This document shows positions 34,384 through 43,758 of a DNA stretch of 64,000 nucleotides, piece by piece. The stretch is from Actinomycetaceae bacterium. GTDB lineage: Bacteria > Actinomycetota > Actinomycetes > Actinomycetales > Actinomycetaceae. A program made the position numbers and the translations under genes. The DNA is taken from NCBI GenBank assembly GCA_030530685.1, contig JAUMUM010000001.1, positions 219,853 through 283,852 of the forward strand. The letters run 5' to 3'. Within the stretch, counting starts at the first letter, position 1. The number at the start of each line of letters is the position of its first letter. The notes under the pieces were generated by a model. That model saw only the letters and a program-made list of their open reading frames with translations, had not been told where the DNA came from and made no database searches.

Positions 34384-35325
34384 ATGAACACACAGCAGCG
34401 AGCCCTGACCGCGAGGGCACTCATCAAGACCTTTGGCAACGTGCACGCCCTGGCGGGTGTCGACATCACCATTCCTCCCGGCCAGTCCTTGGCCATCATG
34501 GGCCCGTCCGGCTCGGGCAAGTCGACGCTTCTGCACTGCCTGTCCGGAATCCTCTCCCCCAACGGCGGCGAGGTGGCCATCGGAGATGTCTCCGTTTCCA
34601 GCCTGTCCGACGCCGACCGCTCCCGGCTGCGCCTGTCGGTCTTCGGCTTCGTCTTCCAGGACGGCCAGCTCATTCCCGAGCTCCCCGCGCGTGAAAACGT
34701 CGCCCTGCCGCTTATGCTCCGCGGCATGTCGCGCCGTGACAGCCTGGCCACCGCCGACGAGTGGCTCGGCCGCATGGGACTGTCCGACGCCGGTCGGCGC
34801 CGCCCCGGCGAGATCTCGGGCGGGCAGGCCCAGCGTGTTGCGGTGGCGCGGGCGCTGGCCGTCTCCCCCTCCGTGGTCTTCGCCGACGAGCCGACGGGCG
34901 CGCTGGATCAGGCCACGGGCCAGGAGGTCATGCAGCTGCTCACGAGCACCTGCCGCATGAGCGGGGCGACGCTCGTCGTCGTCACCCACGACCCGCACGT
35001 GGCCTCGTGGTGCGACCGGCTCGTCGAGATTCGCGACGGCCGCATTCACGCCGACTCCGCCAGGCAGCCGCACGCCGGCGACCAGGCGCCACGGGGCGCC
35101 GCGCCCACTCAGCCCGTGCGGAACGAGGCGCCGCAGGGACCGGGCGCGGGATACGCCGGCCAGCAGCGGCCCGCCTCCGGACGCCCCGTCCCCGCCCAGC
35201 CGAGCCCCGGTGCCGGCCAGCAGCGGCCCGCCGGGAACACCCACGCCTTCGCCGGTGCCACCCTGCCGCCCCGCGCGGTTGCCGCCCAGCACGCCTTCAA
35301 CGCCGCGAGGGGGACCGCACGATGA
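34384..35325 (+). CDS. ABC exporter ATP-binding protein (MacB/LolD type) with Pro/Gln-rich tail
   Basis: The first 225 residues are a LolD/MacB-like ATPase: Walker A GPSGSGKSTL, FQDGQLIPELPARENVALPL, signature ISGGQAQRVAVARAL, Walker B VVFADEPTGALD and VVVTHDPH. The last 85 or so residues form a Pro, Gln, Ala and Gly-rich tail with repeats (AGQQRPASG, AGQQRPAGN), which this family normally lacks. It overlaps the permease gene by four bases (ATGA). Probably exports antimicrobial peptides, lipids or drugs together with the next protein. Confidence 0.9.
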   Translation: MNTQQRALTARALIKTFGNVHALAGVDITIPPGQSLAIMGPSGSGKSTLLHCLSGILSPNGGEVAIGDVSVSSLSDADRSRLRLSVFGFVFQDGQLIPELPARENVALPLMLRGMSRRDSLATADEWLGRMGLSDAGRRRPGEISGGQAQRVAVARALAVSPSVVFADEPTGALDQATGQEVMQLLTSTCRMSGATLVVVTHDPHVASWCDRLVEIRDGRIHADSARQPHAGDQAPRGAAPTQPVRNEAPQGPGAGYAGQQRPASGRPVPAQPSPGAGQQRPAGNTHAFAGATLPPRAVAAQHAFNAARGTAR

Positions 35326-36719
35326 CCCACATGCTCAAGCTTGCGCCCCACCTGACAGCCGCCAGGCTCAAGAGCCGCGCAGGTGACGCCTGGCTCGACG
35401 TCCTGGCCGTCCTCTCCTTCGCTCTTTCGGCCTTCATGGCCCTGACCGTCGCCGGCGGCATCCAGATGTTCCAGCGGCGATACGAAAACCCCACGCCTGA
35501 AATGCTGGAGGTCTTCTCGGAGCCGGTCCCCGGTGAGGCAAGGGCGCAACTCCAGGTCTACTTCACGCTGGCACTTGTCGCCGGGGCGCTGCTCGTCGTT
35601 CCCATTTTCTCCCTGGGTGCCTCCGCGGCGCGACTCGGGGCGAAGGGGCGCGCCAAGCGCCTGGCCTCACTGCGGCTCGTGGGCGTCACCCCGGCGCAAA
35701 CCGTCGGCATCTCGCTCGTGGAGACGGCCGTGCAGTGGGTCATTGGCGCGTCCATTGGAACGATCCTCTACCTGGTGACCCTTCCCGCGTGGGGACAGGT
35801 CTCATTCATGAGCATTCAGATCGAGGCCGCGAACATGCGCCTGTCCTTCCTGGCCCTGACCGGCCTGCTTGTCGCCCTGCTGTTCATCGCGCTGCTTTCC
35901 ACGGCGGCCGGGCTCAACCGCGTGAGGATCTCGCCCCTGGGCGTGGCCCGTCACGAGGCCAGCCCCGCGCTCAAGCGCTGGCGGCTCTTCGTCTTCATCG
36001 CGGCAATCGTTGCCTTCTGGATCTACACCGCCACGGCATCACAGTCGCAGAGCACGGCAGACTACGCCACCCAGCTGATCGCCACGGCGATCTTCATCGC
36101 GATCATCATCTTCGCGTTCTCCGTCGTCGGGCCGTGGTCCCTTCAGCTCCTGGCACGGCCGGCCGTGAGGACCCGCTCCGTTCCTCGTCTGCTTGCGGCG
36201 CGCCGGATCGTCGACGACCCCAAGGCGGCATGGAGGACGGTCAGCGCCCTGTCCCTGCTGTGCCTGATCGCGGGTTTCGTCGCGACGGTTTCGGATAGCG
36301 GCACGGACCCGGACAGCGCCATCTTCATGCGAGACATCCGCACGGGAGTGACGATCACCCTCGTCTTCGGTTTCACCGTCGCCGCGCTGTCGACGCTCAT
36401 GAACCAGTCGTCGATGGTCTTCGAGCGGGCCGAGCAAACGCTGGCCCTAAGCCACGTGGGCTTCCCGCGCAAGGTTTTCAACCGGACGAGGCTCTTCCAG
36501 ACCATCGGCCCCCTCGCCCTGGTCACGACGACCTCAGCCGCCCTGGGACTGACACTCGCATACCTCGCTTCCGCTGGAGAGTCGTCACTTTCCACAAGCG
36601 AACTGACCAGGCTCGTCCTCACGGTGCTGGCCGGGTCGGCCCTGTCCCTCGTGTCGCTCCTGGCCTGCCAACCACTGGAGGGGTACGTGCTCGCCTCGCA
36701 GCAGCGCAAGAACGACTGA
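35322..36719 (+). CDS. FtsX-like ABC exporter permease
   Basis: A 465-residue permease with about eight helices in two FtsX-type groups (residues 25-50, 75-95, 125-150, 165-190; then 215-260, 295-315, 335-355, 390-455) and basic loops such as ARLGAKGRAKRLASLRLVGV, a family hallmark. It works with the ATPase just upstream. The small outer domain (ENPTPEMLEVFSEPVPGEA) is much shorter than that of MacB or BceB, so no large sensing domain is present. Confidence 0.88.
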   Translation: MTHMLKLAPHLTAARLKSRAGDAWLDVLAVLSFALSAFMALTVAGGIQMFQRRYENPTPEMLEVFSEPVPGEARAQLQVYFTLALVAGALLVVPIFSLGASAARLGAKGRAKRLASLRLVGVTPAQTVGISLVETAVQWVIGASIGTILYLVTLPAWGQVSFMSIQIEAANMRLSFLALTGLLVALLFIALLSTAAGLNRVRISPLGVARHEASPALKRWRLFVFIAAIVAFWIYTATASQSQSTADYATQLIATAIFIAIIIFAFSVVGPWSLQLLARPAVRTRSVPRLLAARRIVDDPKAAWRTVSALSLLCLIAGFVATVSDSGTDPDSAIFMRDIRTGVTITLVFGFTVAALSTLMNQSSMVFERAEQTLALSHVGFPRKVFNRTRLFQTIGPLALVTTTSAALGLTLAYLASAGESSLSTSELTRLVLTVLAGSALSLVSLLACQPLEGYVLASQQRKND

Positions 36720-36782
36720 TCGGCCCGGCCTCTCACGGCCAACGTTGAGCGGCCACCCCGGTCCTCGCGACCGGCCACAGCC

Positions 36783-36847
36783 TTCCGGGAAAGGCTGGAG
36801 GATCCCGGAACACGGGGAGGGCGTCCGAATGGGCGCCCTCCCCTTTT
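36783..36847 (+). terminator. Tandem hairpins ending the ABC exporter operon
   Basis: TTCCGGGA (36783-36790) pairs with TCCCGGAA (36803-36810). Next, GGGGAGGGCG (36814-36823) pairs perfectly with CGCCCTCCCC (36834-36843) and runs into TTTT. Confidence 0.85.
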
Positions 36848-37100
36848 GCGCGCTTGCCTACCCGCTCTTCCGTGCCGCGACCCACGTCAATCGCGAGCGC
36901 AACCATCGCCGCCTCGACGACTGATCCTTCCGTGCCCGCAACTGGCTGCAGGCCGCTTCCTCGCAATGGGAGCCAAGCGCGTCGCGCAAAGCGGTGGCCG
37001 CGCCAGTTAGGCCCCCACCCGCTCGGTTCCGACTGCGCGCCGCCGGCCGGGCCTAACGGGACTCGTTCTTCACGCTTGCCTCAACGTCCAAGGACGGCCC
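36848..37100. other. Non-coding stretch after the exporter terminator
   Basis: Together with 36720-36782 this is a gene-free gap of 381 bases. Apart from the tandem hairpins nothing is recognised; the next gene ends toward it from the other side. Confidence 0.5.
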
Positions 37101-37838
37101 TCAGCGCCTGAGGACGGGATTGCGCAGGACGCCGATGCCCTCGCACTCGACCTCGACCGTCTGGCCGGGCGCGATCTGCCCCGGTCCGGCCGGTGAACCC
37201 GTGAGGATCACATCGCCGGGCAGGAGCGTAAAAATCGAGGAGGCGTAAGCGACGAGCTCGGGAATCGAGAAGGCCAGGTCCGAGGTATTGCCCGACCGGC
37301 GAGGCTGCCTGTCGACACGCGAGGACAGCGCCAGACCGGCCGGGTCAAGGTCGGTGACGATGAACGGCCCGATCGGGCAGGCCGTATCGAATCCCTTGGC
37401 CATGGCGATGTTCGCGCTGTCGGCGGTCACGTCGTTGGCCACCGTGTAGCCGAAGATCGCCTCGTGCGCGCGCTCGACGGGGGCGTTCTTGGCCACGCGC
37501 CCGATGACCACGGCGATTTCGACCTCGTGCTCCACACTGTCCGTAAAGCCCGGCAGGATGATGGGCTCGTCGGGCCCGATGACGGCGGTGTTCGGCTTGA
37601 GGAAGACCATGAGCTCGCCGAGCGACGTCGGCCGACCGTAGGTGCCGCCAAAGCCGATGACCTTCGACCGTGGGATCATGGGGGAAACGAGGCGGACCTG
37701 CTCAGCATCCATTCGCGTGCCCGTCAACGTGACCGAGCCGAACATGGGATCGTCGGCGAGCAAAACGAATTCGCCTGCCTCGTCGTCGAGGACTGCGTAG
37801 CGCGGGCCCTGATCCAGCCCGAGTCGTGCGATCTTCAT
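37101..37838 (-). CDS. Fumarylacetoacetate hydrolase family protein
   Basis: A 245-residue FAH-fold hydrolase or isomerase. Family motifs are VIGFGGTYGRP, FLKPNTAVIGPDEPI, the metal ligands in VEHEVEIAVVIG (Glu-x-Glu), GYTVANDVTAD and LLPGDVILTGSPAGPGQIAPGQTVEVECEGIG. Substrates in this family are diverse (2-keto-acid enols, oxaloacetate decarboxylation), so none is assigned. ATG 37838 is chosen because TAATAT stands seven bases upstream and there is no ribosome-binding site; ATG 37847 is the longer alternative. Confidence 0.85.
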   Translation of the reverse strand: MKIARLGLDQGPRYAVLDDEAGEFVLLADDPMFGSVTLTGTRMDAEQVRLVSPMIPRSKVIGFGGTYGRPTSLGELMVFLKPNTAVIGPDEPIILPGFTDSVEHEVEIAVVIGRVAKNAPVERAHEAIFGYTVANDVTADSANIAMAKGFDTACPIGPFIVTDLDPAGLALSSRVDRQPRRSGNTSDLAFSIPELVAYASSIFTLLPGDVILTGSPAGPGQIAPGQTVEVECEGIGVLRNPVLRR

Positions 37839-38030
37839 GGCTGCCATATTACTGGCACTATCGCTCCCACCGAACTTTCGCCGCCTTCTTCGGCCACCCG
37901 CAGGCTGTTTCGATTGCCCGCCTCGACAGCATATTCGGACCTCTTCGGTCGCTAAGTCGCCAATCGGGGCCTTTGTACCACGAACACGTTATCCTGGGGA
38001 CGTCACTGCCTCTCGCGTCAGGAGGAAAGA

Positions 38031-39890
38031 TTGAAAAAGCACCGCGACGGATCCTGGTCCGACAAGCCGGCAGCGCACGTCAAACCGCACATGACCGTTC
38101 CGTGGCTCGTATCCCGACGCGCCGAACACTACCCCGGGGACATTTGCATCGAGCGGCGCTCCCAGCTGGGCACCTCGTGGATCAAGGTGACTACCGCAGA
38201 CTTTGAGCGAGACATCGTCAGGGCGGCGCGTGGGTTCGTCGGCCTCGGCCTGCAACCGGGCCAGACGGTCGCCCTCTTCGGAGCGACCTCCTACGAGTGG
38301 AGTCTGCTCGACATGGCCGCGCAGTACGCCGGGCTCGTCGTCGTCCCCATTTACGAGAGCAACTCGGCCGAACAGATCCGCTGGATCCTGGAAGACTCCA
38401 ACATCCGGCTCGTCCTGACCGACACCGTGGCCCATGCGTCCCTGGTCGATAGCGTTGCGCCGCCCGACCTGTTGCCCACCGTCATCTACGACGCCGACGG
38501 GATGACCAAGCTCCACGCGGCCGGCGCCGAGGTCGACGCTGCCGAGGTCCTGGCGCGCAAGAACGCCCTGCGGGCCGACGACCTCGCCACCGTCATCTAC
38601 ACCTCGGGCACGACGGGCCAAGCCAAGGGCGTCGAACTCACCCACGCGAACCTCGTTGCCTCGGTGCTCAACATCCTCGCCTCCGAACGCGAGATCATCG
38701 ACGTTCCCGAAGCGAGGGTGCTCCTCTTCCTGCCGCTGGCCCACGTCATGGCCCGCGTCGTCGTCCTCTACGCCGTGGCCGGCCGCGGCCGCATCGGGCA
38801 TGTGCCCAACATCAAGAACCTGCTCACCGACATCCAGACCTTCTCCCCCACAGTTTTGCTGGCGGTCCCGCGCGTGCTGGAGAAGGTCTACAACGCCGCC
38901 GAAGCCAAGGCCCGCGGCAGGAAGCTCGCGGTCTTCCGCTGGGCCGCCCAGGTCGCCGTCGACAATTCGAGCCGCAGTTTCCACGGCCCGGTCTTCGCGC
39001 TCAAGCGCCGCCTGGCACGCCGGCTCGTGTGGCAAAGGATCACCGCAGCACTCGGCGAAAACTGCACTTTCGCGATCTCGGCCGGCGCGCCGCTGGGCAA
39101 GAGACTCGGCCACTTTTACCGCGGCATCGGCCTGACGGTCATCGAGGCCTACGGTCTGACCGAGTCGACCGGCCCGGCCACGGCCAATCGCGTTGGGTCA
39201 ATCGTCATGGGCTCGGTGGGCCAGCCCATCCCCTCCGCGTCGGTGAAAATCGCCGACGACGGCGAGGTCCTGCTCAAGGGACCGCACATCTTCCGCGGCT
39301 ACCACAACAACCCCGAGGCCACCGCCGCCGTGATCGACGAGCACGGCTGGTTCCACTCGGGAGACATCGGTGAAATCGACAAGCACGGGTTCACGTTCAT
39401 CACCGGCCGCAAGAAGGAACTCATCGTCACGGCCGGCGGGAAGAACGTCGCCCCCGCCGTGCTCGAGGACAAGCTCCGCAGTCATCCGCTCGTCTCGCAG
39501 GTCGTGGCCGTCGGCGACCGCCGGCCCTTCGTGGGCGCGCTTTTCACACTCGACGCCGAAATGCTGCCGGGCTGGCTCGCGAGCCACGGTCTGCCGAACA
39601 TGGACGTGGCTGCGGCTTCGCGCCACCCCCAGGTTCTGGCCGCCCTGCAGCGCGCCGTCGACCGCACGAACGCCCAGGTTTCGCGCGCCGAGTCGATACG
39701 CAAGTTCACGGTGATTGCCGGGGACTTCACCGAGGACAACGGTCTGCTCACGCCCTCGATGAAGGTCAGGCGTGGCGACGTGCTCGAACGCTACGCGCAG
39801 GACATCGACGACCTGTACGGCGACGCCGGCGAGAAGCGCGGTAAAGGAAAGGAAGCGGGCAGCGGCAAGGACAAGGAGCCGGAGAAATGA
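38031..39890 (+). CDS. Long-chain fatty acid--CoA ligase (AMP-forming)
   Basis: A 619-residue ANL-superfamily enzyme with the P-loop IYTSGTTGQAKGVELTHANL, LPLAHVMAR, YGLTESTGPAT, and FHSGDIGEIDKHGFTFITGRKKELIVTAGGKNVAP. This is the FadD15/AAE type that activates long-chain acids for lipid synthesis. It starts with TTG at 38031 behind a perfect AGGAGG five bases away. The Lys/Gly/Glu-rich C-terminal tail is low complexity. It overlaps aroE (ATGA). Confidence 0.92.
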   Translation: MKKHRDGSWSDKPAAHVKPHMTVPWLVSRRAEHYPGDICIERRSQLGTSWIKVTTADFERDIVRAARGFVGLGLQPGQTVALFGATSYEWSLLDMAAQYAGLVVVPIYESNSAEQIRWILEDSNIRLVLTDTVAHASLVDSVAPPDLLPTVIYDADGMTKLHAAGAEVDAAEVLARKNALRADDLATVIYTSGTTGQAKGVELTHANLVASVLNILASEREIIDVPEARVLLFLPLAHVMARVVVLYAVAGRGRIGHVPNIKNLLTDIQTFSPTVLLAVPRVLEKVYNAAEAKARGRKLAVFRWAAQVAVDNSSRSFHGPVFALKRRLARRLVWQRITAALGENCTFAISAGAPLGKRLGHFYRGIGLTVIEAYGLTESTGPATANRVGSIVMGSVGQPIPSASVKIADDGEVLLKGPHIFRGYHNNPEATAAVIDEHGWFHSGDIGEIDKHGFTFITGRKKELIVTAGGKNVAPAVLEDKLRSHPLVSQVVAVGDRRPFVGALFTLDAEMLPGWLASHGLPNMDVAAASRHPQVLAALQRAVDRTNAQVSRAESIRKFTVIAGDFTEDNGLLTPSMKVRRGDVLERYAQDIDDLYGDAGEKRGKGKEAGSGKDKEPEK

Positions 39891-40741
39891 TCACAGGACG
39901 CACGGGGCTGTTCGCGCTGCTGGGCTCGCCCGTCGAGCATTCGCTGTCGCCGGCCATGCACAACGCTTCCTTCGCCAGGTTGGGGCTCGACTACGTCTAC
40001 CTGTGCCATGATGTCACGCCCGCCACGCTCGGCCAGGCCATGGCCGGCGTGCGCGCCATGGGCTACGCGGGGCTGAACGTGACGATGCCCTGCAAAGCGG
40101 CCGTCATCGACTACCTCGACGAGCTCTCGCCCGCCGCCGAGCTCATGGGCGCCGTCAACACGGTCAAGCGCGAGGGCGACAGGCTCATCGGCCACAACAC
40201 CGACGGCGCCGGGCTGCTGCGCTCGGTCACCGAGGCCAGCTTCGCCGTGGCCGGATCGCGGATCGTCGTCATCGGTGCGGGCGGCGCGGGGTCGGCCGTG
40301 TTCACGCAGGCGGCGCTCGACGGGGCCGGCGACATCGCGGTGTTCAACCTCCGTGATGATTTCTTCGATGCCACGCGGGCGCGGCTGGACGAGCTCGCCG
40401 GGCGCACCGGCGTCGCGCTGAACCTGGAGGACCTGGCCGACAAGGACGCGCTCGCGGAGAGCGTCGCGTCCGCGGACATCGTCGTCGACGCCACGCGCGT
40501 GGGAATGGCGCCGCTGGAGGGCGAGTCGAATCTGCGGACCGAGTGGATGCGACCGGGCCAGGCGATCGTCGACACCGTCTACCATCCGCGGCAGACGAAG
40601 CTTCTGCGCCAGGCGGCCGAGGCCGGGGCCGAGCCGATCGAAGGCCTGGGCATGCTCCTGTGGCAGGCGGCCATCGCCGAGGAGATCTGGCTGGGCGCCT
40701 CCATGCCCGTCGACGACATCAGGGACCTGGTTTTCGATTAG
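39887..40741 (+). CDS. aroE: Shikimate dehydrogenase
   Basis: A 284-residue shikimate/quinate dehydrogenase family protein with GSPVEHSLSPAMHNASF (substrate binding), NVTMPCK carrying the catalytic lysine (residue 69), NTDGAGL and the nucleotide-binding GAGGAGSA. The DLRD-like segment after the Rossmann glycines (FNLRDDFF) is closer to the YdiB subgroup, so use of NAD and of quinate is possible. It overlaps the ligase gene by four bases, an unusual operon partner. Confidence 0.88.
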   Translation: MITGRTGLFALLGSPVEHSLSPAMHNASFARLGLDYVYLCHDVTPATLGQAMAGVRAMGYAGLNVTMPCKAAVIDYLDELSPAAELMGAVNTVKREGDRLIGHNTDGAGLLRSVTEASFAVAGSRIVVIGAGGAGSAVFTQAALDGAGDIAVFNLRDDFFDATRARLDELAGRTGVALNLEDLADKDALAESVASADIVVDATRVGMAPLEGESNLRTEWMRPGQAIVDTVYHPRQTKLLRQAAEAGAEPIEGLGMLLWQAAIAEEIWLGASMPVDDIRDLVFD

Positions 40742-40764
40742 GGACAGGGCGCAGATCGCGGCTT

Positions 40765-40872
40765 GGCCGGTCCCGGCCGGTCCCTTTACGGCAGTTCTTC
40801 AGTTCTTCGGCCGGTCCCTTTACGGCAGCTCTTCGGGCCGGTCCCTTTACGGCAACACTTCGGCCGGTCCCT
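40765..40872. repeat. Non-coding repeat array downstream of aroE
   Basis: GGCCGGTCCCTTTACGGCA occurs complete at 40775-40793, 40809-40827 and 40836-40854, with truncated copies at 40765-40774 and 40862-40872. Spacers such as GTTCTTC are also shared. The array fills the middle of the 303-base gap (40742-41044) between aroE and the antiporter gene, in which no gene is seen. Confidence 0.92.
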
Positions 40873-41044
40873 CGGTTCGGTGCAGTTTTTCGGGTCGGCA
40901 GGGCCACTTGTGCGTCATGGCGCACCCGTTTTGGCTGGCTGCCCGCACGGCAGGAGTTGCTCATCCTCCTGCTCCACGTACCCCGCCCCCTCGGCCCTTG
41001 CGAAAGAGGCGGGCCGGGTCCGAACGCCCGACCCGCCCCGAGCC

Positions 41045-42529
41045 TCAGACCTCGATCCAGCCCTGGACCAGACCGGCGACCGCGATAACGGCGCCGATGG
41101 CGAACACGGCGCACAGCACTACCTCGGCGGTCGTGAACACGCGCTTGCGACTCTCGACGCGCGCCCACACGTACATCGCGGTGCCAACGAAGTAGACGAG
41201 CGCGCCAACGAGCAGATATTGGAGCCCGCCCGCGTACAGGAGCCACACGCCATAGACGGTCGCGAGCACTCCAATGACGACGTCGCTCGCGCGAAGCCCC
41301 GCCTCACCCTTGACGCTCAGTATCAGCTGGTAGAGCGCGGAGAACAGGTAGGGCAGGAGGATGAGCGAGCTAGCCAGCACGATGAGCGCGGTGTACGTAC
41401 GTCCGTTGAAGTACGTCCAGATGAGCATGAGCTGGACCATGCCGTTGGTCAGCCACAGGGCACCCGTCGGCGCACCGTGGCGGTTTTCGACACCGATCCA
41501 CCGGGGCATGACGCCCTCCTGAGCGGGCAGTCGCAGCACCTCGGCGCACATGAGCACCCAGGCGAGCAGCGCGCCCAGGACCGAGATGATGATGCCGAGG
41601 CTGACGAAGTTCGCGCCCCAGGAGCCGACGACCTCGCGCAGGACGCCCGCCATGGACGGGTCGGAGAATCCGGCGAGCTTGGCCTGCTCGACGATTCCGT
41701 AGGAGAGGAAGTTGACCAGCAGCAGGAGCACGAGAACGATGACGAAGCCCATCATGGTGGCCTTGCCGACGTCGGAGCGCTTCCTTGCGCGCTGCGAGTA
41801 CAGCGAGGCCCCTTCGACGCCAATGAACACCCAGACGGTCACGAGCATCATGTTCTTGACCTGGCCGAGCGTCGAACCCAGGGACTCGCCGTCGATCGTC
41901 GTCTCTGTACCCCAGATGTCCGACGCGAAGACGCCCATCTTGAACGCCGTGAAGGCCAGAACGATGAACACCGCCAGGGGCACGAGCTTGGCGACCGTGA
42001 TGATCGCATTGATGAATGCCGCCTCGTGCACGCCGCGCAGCACCAGGAAGTGCATGAGCCACAGCAGCACCGAGGCACTGATGATCGCGACGGCGGTGTT
42101 GCCACCTTCGAAGGCCGGGATGAACACGCCCACGGAGGACATGAGCAGCACCATGTAGCCAACATTGCCGATCCAGGCGCTCATCCAGTAGCCCCACGAC
42201 GAGGCATATCCGACGTAGTCGCCGAAGGCAGCGCGTGCGTAGCCGTAGACACCGCCGTCGATGTCGGGGCGGGCGATGGCCAGGCGCTGGTAGCACTGCG
42301 CGAGCATGAACATGCCCAGGCCGGTAATCAGCCAGCCGATGAGCAGCGGGCCGGGCGCGGCGGCTCCGGCCATCTGGTGGGGCAGGCTGAAGATTCCGCC
42401 GCCGATCATCGAACCGACGACGAGCGCCGTCAGTGCGACGAGGGACAGGGGTTTCGTCGCGCCGGCGCCTCCACCTTCACCGGCATCCGATGCGGCCGTG
42501 GATGCCCCGGGCGGGACTTCAGTGGACAT
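41045..42529 (-). CDS. Arginine/ornithine-type APC antiporter
   Basis: A 494-residue amino acid permease of the APC superfamily with about twelve to thirteen helices. The first helix contains VGSMIGGGIFSLPHQMAGAA, as in ArcD/YjdE-type basic amino acid antiporters, followed by GVEGASLYSQRARKRSDVGKAT. It likely exchanges arginine for ornithine or a related amine, but no arc genes lie nearby. AAGGAG precedes ATG by seven bases. The Gly/Ala-rich N-terminal 25 residues are disordered. Confidence 0.85.
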   Translation of the reverse strand: MSTEVPPGASTAASDAGEGGGAGATKPLSLVALTALVVGSMIGGGIFSLPHQMAGAAAPGPLLIGWLITGLGMFMLAQCYQRLAIARPDIDGGVYGYARAAFGDYVGYASSWGYWMSAWIGNVGYMVLLMSSVGVFIPAFEGGNTAVAIISASVLLWLMHFLVLRGVHEAAFINAIITVAKLVPLAVFIVLAFTAFKMGVFASDIWGTETTIDGESLGSTLGQVKNMMLVTVWVFIGVEGASLYSQRARKRSDVGKATMMGFVIVLVLLLLVNFLSYGIVEQAKLAGFSDPSMAGVLREVVGSWGANFVSLGIIISVLGALLAWVLMCAEVLRLPAQEGVMPRWIGVENRHGAPTGALWLTNGMVQLMLIWTYFNGRTYTALIVLASSLILLPYLFSALYQLILSVKGEAGLRASDVVIGVLATVYGVWLLYAGGLQYLLVGALVYFVGTAMYVWARVESRKRVFTTAEVVLCAVFAIGAVIAVAGLVQGWIEV

Positions 42530-43042
42530 CGATTCACTCCTTCGTAGTGCGTGTTTCGCGGCGCCCGTCGCGCAATGGCGAGGCTGCCCACAAACATGAT
42601 ACTACGACCACATCCGCCTTTAGCCACGGCCGTGTAGCGGGCGGGAATTGTGCGACTACTCGCGAGTATCGACTTCCAAAGCAGCGAGTGAAAATGAGTT
42701 CCCGCCAGGCGATAAAGTATTGATTCTACAGTGAATGAAAGGAATCTGTGCACGCCCAGGGCGCATAATAATGCAGAGCGGCACGACTATTTCTCGCCGA
42801 CAACGAATCGATTGGAGGCACGCCTTCACATCCGAGCGCGACCATCCCCAGTATCGGCGCCTCCCCGATGCCGGACTGGCGTCAACGCCACGGCAGGACG
42901 TCAACGCCAAACTCGCACCGCCAGGCCCGAGTGCTCCGGCCGCGAAAACCTCGACGCCACCGGGATAAACCTCGATACGGCCGGCGTCCCGCCCGGCCCG
43001 CAAGTGACAGTGCAACTGCCGACCCGGCCGGCAGTTGCACTG
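42530..43042. other. Long intergenic region upstream of the antiporter gene
   Basis: No convincing gene. It includes the perfect 12-base palindrome TACTCGCGAGTA (42657-42668), an AT-richer stretch at 42690-42800 that may hold promoters, and a direct arrangement of GCGTCAACGCCACGGC-like and GACGTCAACGCCAAAC-like phrases near 42880-42912. Frames crossing this area continue through the tRNA and are not genes. Confidence 0.5.
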
Positions 43043-43124
43043 TGCGCAAGGTGGGACTCGAACCCACACGCCCGAAGGCACCAGAACCTAAATCTGGGGC
43101 GTCTACCAATTCCGCCACTCGCGC
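43043..43124 (-). tRNA. tRNA-Leu (TAG)
   Basis: An 82-base class II tRNA: acceptor GCGCGAG/CTTGCGC, anticodon stem CCAGA/TCTGG with loop TTTAGGT (anticodon TAG), variable arm TGCCTTCGGGCGT, T arm GTGGG/CCCAC. The 3' CCA is not encoded. Confidence 0.96.
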
Positions 43125-43173
43125 CTAGCCTCGCCCAACCCTACAGCAGATCGGACATCCAATTGTAACGGGT

Positions 43174-43647
43174 CTAGTCAAGCCCCAGTTCCCGGCGGAG
43201 CCGCTGAACGTGTCCCTTGGCCCGCACGGAATACATCGCGTGCTCGATCCGGCCGTCCTTGCCGATAACGAAGGTCGAACGGATCACGCCCTTGACGAGC
43301 TTGCCGTAGTTCTTCTTCTCCCCAAAGGCCCCGTACGCCTCCATGACCTCGCGTTCGGGGTCGGAAGCCAGCGGGAAGCCCAGTGAATCGCGCTGGGCAA
43401 ACTGCGCGAGCTTGTCGGGGGCGTCGCCGGATATGCCCAGTACGAGGTAGCCCGCGTCCTTGAGCGAGGCATAAGAGTCACGAAAGTCGCACGCCTGCGT
43501 CGTGCAGCCCGGCGTCATGGCCCTGGGGAAGAAATAGACGATGACGCCCTTGTCGCAGGCGGCAAGCATCTCCGTCAGGCTGACCTGCCCTTCGGCCGTG
43601 GCGAGGGTGAAGTCCGGCGCGACGTCACCGGCGGCAAGTTTGCTCAT
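43174..43647 (-). CDS. bcp: Thioredoxin-dependent peroxiredoxin, Bcp type
   Basis: The 157-residue peroxiredoxin reduces hydrogen peroxide and organic hydroperoxides with electrons from thioredoxin. The active site is YFFPRAMTPGCTTQACDFRD: the peroxidatic cysteine in PGCT and the resolving cysteine five residues later, typical of Bcp/PrxQ. VIRSTFVIGKDGRI is the usual arginine-containing strand. Monocistronic, cytoplasmic. Confidence 0.95.
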   Translation of the reverse strand: MSKLAAGDVAPDFTLATAEGQVSLTEMLAACDKGVIVYFFPRAMTPGCTTQACDFRDSYASLKDAGYLVLGISGDAPDKLAQFAQRDSLGFPLASDPEREVMEAYGAFGEKKNYGKLVKGVIRSTFVIGKDGRIEHAMYSVRAKGHVQRLRRELGLD

Positions 43648-43758
43648 GGGCCCATTATCCCACGTCGCATGTCAGGCTCGCGCCGGAACTCGTTCACCTG
43701 TTGAGAACACGCTCGCAGCCAAATATGTGCCGGGCGGTCAACCTGGCAAACTGACGTC

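Noticed and set aside
40763-42547. 594-codon open frame on the plus strand opposite the antiporter gene
   Set aside because: Its His/Asp/Glu-rich translation is typical of the reverse of a membrane protein gene, and it starts inside the repeat array.
42731-43168. Plus-strand frame across the tRNA-Leu gene
   Set aside because: The phrase WDSNPHARRHQNLNLGRLP is the well-known false translation of the complement of a tRNA gene.
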